Part shown: positions 58,381 to 64,000 of the stretch, piece by piece
Layout: the number at the start of each line of letters is the position of its first letter
Numbering within the stretch: the stretch's first letter is position 1
Position numbers and translations under genes: made by a program
Notes under the pieces: model-generated
The model's database searches: none
Told to the model about the DNA's origin: nothing
Seen by the model: only the letters and a program-made list of their open reading frames with translations
NCBI RefSeq assembly: GCF_964340395.1
Contig: NC_135562.1
Span: forward strand, 1,991,001-2,055,000
Length of the DNA: 64,000 nt
Direction of reading: 5' to 3'
Source: Glandiceps talaboti
Taxonomy: Eukaryota; Hemichordata; Enteropneusta; Spengelidae

Positions 58381-58993
58381 AAACTAGGTGAATACACACA
58401 CAATGGAAACAGGACAATTGGTCATGGGGAAGTTTGAAGCAAATGTTCAAGGAGAGAGGTCTTGAGAGAGTGATAGAAGGGTGTCGATGTCAGAGACGTG
58501 GAGTGACAGATAAAAAGGAAGAGTGATCCAAGATGTAGGGCCAATGTGCACAAAATCTGTCATTGTAGATGCTCTTCGAGTAGTATTTTCATATATCTTT
58601 ACTTGAATTGAATCTATTCAAATGTTATTTATTTTGACAATTATTAGAAATTGTGAAATTGTTAAACTTCATCACAATTTATAAGCCTGAACTAAAATTA
58701 ACGTGTTCTGAAACATCTGCCACTTAAAATATACTCGAATGAGCAAATGATTATTGACCTTGATAGACCACGTGAAACAGCTGCTCTACAAAGTAGTCAT
58801 GCATATATTTCTTGGATCTATTATTTCATGAATATTAATCCTACGCTTCAGAAATCAAGTTCTCAGTGACCATGTAAAGCGGATACATGATTGTATATGA
58901 CTCTATGCACCAGTGTTTCCGTTTACTATAATTAAATTACCATGGTAAATGTTGTCTATCCAATTAATTCGGTATTTATGAAATTTAAAATTG
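58381..58993. other. AT-rich unique sequence, no feature seen
   Basis: A purine-rich stretch (58430-58540) has no other distinguishing mark. Confidence 0.4.
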
Positions 58994-59200
58994 GATGGAT
59001 GGATGGATGGATGGGTGGGTGGGTTGTTTGGGTGGTTGGATGGATGGGTGGGTGGATGGATGGCTGGATGGGTTAATTTCTGGATTCCTTGATGGATGTA
59101 TGGATGAACTGATGCATGCATGCATGGATGTATGCATAGATTGATGTATACATGGGTGGATGGATGGATGGATGGATAGTTGGCTGGATGGATGAATGTT
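58994..59200. repeat. degenerate (GGAT)n tract
   Basis: GGAT, GGGT and GCAT tetramers with unique insertions span about 200 bp. The minus-strand His/Pro/Ile-rich frames are repeat artefacts. Confidence 0.95.
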
Positions 59201-60254
59201 TTTTTCGTCCCGGAATATTTACTGACCGTATCGCATCATCTTTGTCATGTATGTCATTCTTTTCGGGTCTTGTTTTGCCCTTGTGCATACAAGGGGATGT
59301 ATAAATGACTCGAAATTGAATAACCCATTCTCATATATCATTTTACTAAAGATGCAATAATGTGGCAATATTATATTCAAAATAATTACAATATCTTCAT
59401 TACGAAACTCAATACACATAACAGTCCTTTTCTATAATGACATTACAGATATTACATGGTACAAGCTAATATAAGTATTCTGTATCACTTATACAAGTTG
59501 AGTTCCGTCATTTGTCAAACTTCATGTTCAGCAAAGACACTATAATTAAAACACATTTGTTACTCCCTTATAATTCGTACAACTATTATATTTATAAACA
59601 TTTTTAAAATCTGTGCTCAAAATTTCATGAAATACTCGTATATTATTTTAGATATTATCTGAATATGACCAACAGCCAAACTTTACATGTTGTATTTGCT
59701 AAACAGGCCACATACATCCAGGCTTCTTAGACCTTGTTATATTACGACTGTGTCGTGCTTATCTCGTCTTATTTTCAAGGATCACTCGTCTAATAAAGGA
59801 TTTTTTGCTGTCATTTTCGATTTTAAATTACAGGCTTATATGAACAATGTAATTTTTGGATTATAAGATATAAGAAATTCTATATATGTAACACTCCTTG
59901 GGATTGAAATCCGTTTTCTAATGCTCCACAGAGAAATAGATAATAACATAACCTATTAATATACATCTGCAAAGATTCTAAAGAAATAGATGGTGTATTT
60001 CAGGAAGCAGTATTCATAATTGCTGGCATCACAAAATATAGCGATATGTAATGCTGTATCAGTGTGATCAAAGAATATTGTACCAAATAACAGAATATCC
60101 CTATTAAGCGAATAAGACATATTGCCCTGCTTCACTACCATGCAATCTTTAGATTTCAAAATAAATTCTATTCAACATTATTCAATATCAAGAACTAGGA
60201 AAGTCTTGAAGCCCACATCACCTGGGACTGGGAGTCGTGAGGTTTAAAAATCAT
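59201..60254. other. AT-rich unique sequence, no feature seen
   Basis: Frames at 59219-59419 and 59956-60159 (minus) are unrecognised. Confidence 0.4.
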
Positions 60255-60640
60255 TCTGTCATTACATGTTAATGTCTGTCACAAGAAAAATCTCACCACC
60301 ATTTCTACATGTTAACGTCTATCACCACAAATATATCACAAAGATTGTTAAATTCCACCTTACAAAAACCTACAATCTACAAGAAACTTACTACTATTAT
60401 TAAATTATATCGTCAGAGGCTACAGAACTCTTACAAACATTGCTACATTGAATCGTCTGGCTCATAAAACGTACAAATCTTACTAACATAGGTGCTTTTT
60501 ATCGTCTTGCTCTACACAAATCTTACAAATATTGTTACATTTTATCGTCAGATTCTAACAAAACTCTTACCATAATTGTTACATTTAATAATTTGGCTTA
60601 CAAACCGTACTAACATTGCTACAGTTTATTTATGAAAAAG
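60255..60640. repeat. degenerate ~43-bp minisatellite, about nine units
   Basis: A loose consensus ACATTGYTACATTTTATCGT, CTGGCTYAYAAAA, CTCTTAC recurs at 60274, 60317, 60409, 60452, 60501, 60544, 60589 and 60627. Intervals are mostly 43 bp, with a few of 38-49. Units are only about 60-75% alike by eye, so this is an old array. Confidence 0.75.
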
Positions 60641-62200
60641 ATGGTCCTAACAGCTTGTAGCCAAATCATTTAAAATGTAACAATCTATCACAGTCTGAAA
60701 ACATTTCAACCAAAGATAACGTGACAGTGAGTGAAGACATTTTATCAGTCATACGCTGAAATGTAACACTGTTAGTAAGATTCTTGTGCAGCCGAGCTTC
60801 GCAAGGTTTCAGGTGTCTCGGTATTCATTGCATTCCATATCTCAGGAACGTACAGCTGTTACAGGATGAGCATGCTATTTCAAAGAGATGACATGAAATA
60901 TAACAAATTCAATGAGACAGGCTACAAGGCAACTGCATGCCCATCATGTGAAAGTTGTATTGATGATATATTAGCACTAGAATATTGATAGAGTATGATA
61001 AATAGACCACATTGAAAATTAACAACATTTTCTGTGGTATTGATCTGTTTTGATTTATTTATACATGCGTGGTAAAGTTCGTGGCAGTGGGTGTTTACTG
61101 ATGCATGAGTAACCAAGATATCAATTTATCCATTTAATTATTTAATGAAGTCGTTTGTGCAGTTTATACCGGAATAAGGTCGTCGCGACAAAACAGGACG
61201 ATTAGAAGAAGAAGGCATCACCAAATATGAGTGTATGATTTAATGACTTTTTAGCAACGTTATGTTTGATAAATTGTCAAAATCTGTCTTTGTTGAGATG
61301 TTACTTTATAATCTAGACTAATGAATGAGACATCATTTGAATAGGAAGGCATCATCTTACTGTTTCCTTCATATTAGTAATTTGTCTTACTCATTACAAA
61401 GAATTACAGTATTATTAGAAACAAATTCAAGTGCCCATAGAGTGACGAGACACCAAAGATGGTAAATATATCATGTAGGAAGCAACGAGACCATACTCTC
61501 TGATAGATACTTTGGATTCTAGGTTGGAAATAGCTCTGAGCGCCCAGCAGCAACTAATGCATACCCTTTCATTTAAACATCCATAACCCGCCACATACAA
61601 GGACGCAATAATATACTTGTAATTATCGCTATAGGATCAGGAACTCAACGTTTTCACCTGAAAACTATATTCCTTAAGGCCTAATAAAATAAATGGTGTG
61701 GTTAAGTTACCATTATGTTATTTTTTTCATGTGTGCGTGTGTAGTTCAGATTTTGTTTTCCAAATGGTCTCTGTGTTATTTATTTCTTCCTCTTTAAGTT
61801 GATGTCAGTTTCCGCATCCACTATCTCTCGTAACACTTCACAATTTTTGCGAATTTTTTTTTTTTTCTCGAAAACATACAACAAAGTTGATGGTTGGCAG
61901 TGAAAAACTAGATGGGGTTGGGTAACCATAACCAAACAATTATTTCTTTTAGGCCTAATAATTTTACTGTAAACCATATGAAGTTTGCCTCTATCTTTAA
62001 TTCCCTACATTAAACAAAATTACGAACATTCATAATTCTTTAAGATTTGTTTTGATATATAGAATTTAATTCATTATAGACAAGCTAGTTAATGGCTTTC
62101 CTTTACAAAATACTCTGCAAACAATCAAATAAGTGACAAAATTATGTTCATAATGATTCCCTCTCGAGTATGCAAGAATAGCGTACATAATTCTGCAGCA
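60641..62200. other. AT-rich unique sequence, no feature seen
   Basis: Frames are at most 65 codons (60922-61116 and 61780-61977, minus). T16 at about 61852-61867 is the only low-complexity run. Confidence 0.4.
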
Positions 62201-62325
62201 TTGACTTGAGCGTGGTGTGTGTTCTGAACTAGACTCATGGGTGTTGACTTGGTGATGTGTGTTCTGAACTAGACTCATGGGTGCTGACTTGGTGATGTGT
62301 GTTCTGGACTAGACTCATGAGTGTT
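62201..62325. repeat. 40-bp minisatellite, about three copies
   Basis: GTTCTGAACTAGACTCATGG starts at 62221, 62261 and 62301, each followed by GTGTTGACTTGGTGATGTGT or a variant. A partial copy precedes the first. Confidence 0.95.
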
Positions 62326-62626
62326 AATGGCAAAGTACATTCTGTAAACTGGGAAACGATGTAATTGGATGATAAGCTGCAATGTGACATAGAAGATTAC
62401 AAAACAAGGATGTGTGTCACCTGTGAGCTTTTAAATGTCAATCAAGACGCTAGTCAAATAGAAAGGTTAACATGTTCAAATTTAAAACTTCAAACTAAGG
62501 ACACGTGATTCAAAAGCTACTGTGTCGTTTTATAGTGAATGACCCATTTTACCACCTGGACAGTTTGTGATTGTTTATACGATGTTGAATTAGGGCTGCT
62601 TTATATGCTCTCGAACTTAAGGGTTT

Positions 62627-62646
62627 GAGTGAGTGAGTGAGTGAGT

Positions 62647-62723
<77 letters not shown>
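62627..62723. repeat. (GAGT)n-(GA)n-(GT)n compound microsatellite
   Basis: GAGT at 62627-62652, GA at 62651-62691, GT at 62693-62723. Confidence 0.97.
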
Positions 62724-62724
<1 letters not shown>

Positions 62725-63013
62725 TGATTACCTTACGTATTGCATGAACAGCTCTAACAGCAGGTGTCAGTTAGTAATATGTAGTTCTGGGGTATCAACT
62801 GATATTGACATGTACATCTCTGTCAGTGGGTGTTTCACCCCTTGAGCTGACTCATTAACTTGTGACATATTAGCTATGAAATGAAATGTGACAGTAAATG
62901 CTTTAACACTGCATGCTGATAAAAAATGTCCTGATAAAATGTGTACCACATGCTATGTTAACTGCGTTCTGTACCACCCACAATATATTGAAATGTCTAC
63001 TCATTCCATACGT

Positions 63014-63092
63014 CTTACCCCTAGTATACATAAAATTGAGGTATTTGATGTTTTAGTTATGTCATCTCAATATCATGTATACTAGGGGTAAG
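63014..63092. repeat. perfect 18-bp-arm inverted repeat, 79-nt hairpin
   Basis: CTTACCCCTAGTATACAT (63014-63031) and ATGTATACTAGGGGTAAG (63075-63092) are exact complements around a 43-nt loop. Inside the loop ATTGAG and CTCAAT can add a second stem. The size is compatible with a miRNA-like precursor or a tiny MITE. Neither is shown by sequence alone. Confidence 0.8.
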
Positions 63093-63770
63093 GAACATCC
63101 CATTTGACATTGCTTCCAAGTATATAGTCCTGTACAATTACATTAACTTGGACCAGCATGTTGCGCATAAACTCACTCTGATTAAAACACCTGCATGATA
63201 TCACTGCTAAAGGTGATGTGGTTTGTGTCCAATGCAATTCTCATAAATTTAAACTCAGTGATATTAAATAGATGCATTTTTTTTACATGTTCGGCCGTTT
63301 TTCACGCATGAAAACACTGTATATAAGATATTTCTTATAGGAGACATTATGTAATATGCAGCTAGAATCTAAGGGGGTCTTGCCGTGACGTGGGTCAATT
63401 ACCATTGTTGTAATATATAGTCGGTGTATTTATAGACGTCAACGGAAATAGAAATTGAAGAGTCGTGATTTTAACTTCCTTTAATGTTTTTCTCCAGCAA
63501 CATAGAAGTAATAACCAGGCTGTGCTCTGCCATTCATTTCTACTGTATACATATAGCATTATTATAACACAAGAGGTTCTGAATTTGACTTAAATTGTGC
63601 CCTGACGACAATGTTCGTACGTTTAAACTCAGTTCAGTATTAAAAACGTGATAATAGGGAAAATTCTCAATGCATACAAATCACTTACGTCTTGTGTATA
63701 CTTTGTTGCGATTCCCATAGCGAAATCAATCTTACACTTTAGGGAATAGTTTATCAGCTGATGTTTTTTG
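63093..63770. other. AT-rich unique sequence, no feature seen
   Basis: Nothing supported between the hairpin and the putative promoter. Confidence 0.4.
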
Positions 63771-63773
63771 CTT

Positions 63774-63913
63774 TATATACGGCGTCATCACGTTGTCATG
63801 GTAATGTTTAGAAACTCAGCGTGACGCGACGTAGACGGGAGAAATAATTTGGATAGTAATTTGACGAAATTTATCTTAAATTACCGAAAGTGCGTAGTGT
63901 CATTCCCCTGCTG
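63774..63913 (+). promoter_or_regulatory. possible core promoter and 5' exon at right edge
   Basis: TATATA at 63774-63779 is followed by a CpG-bearing stretch (GGCGTCATCACG, AGCGTGACGCGACGTAGACGG). A good splice donor, CTG|GTAAGA, lies at 63913/63914. The distance allows a transcription start near 63805-63815 and a non-coding first exon of about 100 bp. This gene would run off the window to the right. The call rests on motif order and local composition only. Confidence 0.25.
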
Positions 63914-64000
63914 GTAAGACATGTTGGCTTGTGTCTATTTCTATATTAAATTTAGCAAGTTTTTTGACAAATCCAAACGTAGTTGAATTACCCCAGTACA

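Overview
The window looks like non-coding chromosomal DNA from a eukaryote, most likely a marine invertebrate animal. It is AT-rich and very dense in microsatellites ((TA)n, (GA)n, (CTGT)n, (TACA)n, (CA)n). It holds a tRNA-derived SINE, the 3' end of a non-LTR retrotransposon of the animal L2/CR1/Rex type, and foldback or MITE-like elements. No long bacterial-style genes occur. I cannot name the species: repeat style fits a lophotrochozoan or an invertebrate deuterostome, which is inference only.

I recognise no intact protein-coding gene, rRNA or tRNA gene. Most long open frames are simple repeats read as protein. The clearest coding remnant is at 10897-11231 on the minus strand: the C-terminal end of a LINE reverse-transcriptase ORF with one in-frame stop, followed by a 3' UTR and a (TAA)n tail. 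A SINE at 2251-2608 (minus) has a tRNA-like head and a 3' end resembling that LINE's 3' UTR, so the two look like a SINE/LINE partner pair. A second, truncated SINE copy lies at 25675-25878. Two more probable retroelement 3' ends lie at 6222-6300 and 8973-9306.

The most interesting structures are repeats. (i) A roughly 320-bp element with a long 3' foldback hairpin occurs at 11604-11921 and 50851-51167, with a hairpin-less relative at 30912-31050. (ii) A sequence associated with (TA)n arrays occurs at 4047-4148 and 41941-42062; the second copy carries a perfect 34-bp-arm inverted repeat. (iii) Two copies of a 152-bp sequence, about 92% alike by eye, lie in opposite orientation at 32067-32218 and 35911-36064 and may bound a 4-kb unit. 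(iv) An old pair of about 360 bp lies at 23767-24145 and 24508-24862. (v) Minisatellites have periods of 19, 22, 33, 35, 40, 41, 43, 95, 128 and 132 bp.

Possible functional DNA is sparse. Two CpG-bearing patches end in good splice-donor sequences (26940-27107 and 63774-63913, the latter with a TATA box) and could be 5' exons. Two palindromic RFX X-box-like sites lie about 590 bp apart (57774 and 58365). One unrecognised minus-strand ORF (55821-56237) is longer than expected for this base composition. The rest reads as unique intergenic or intronic sequence.
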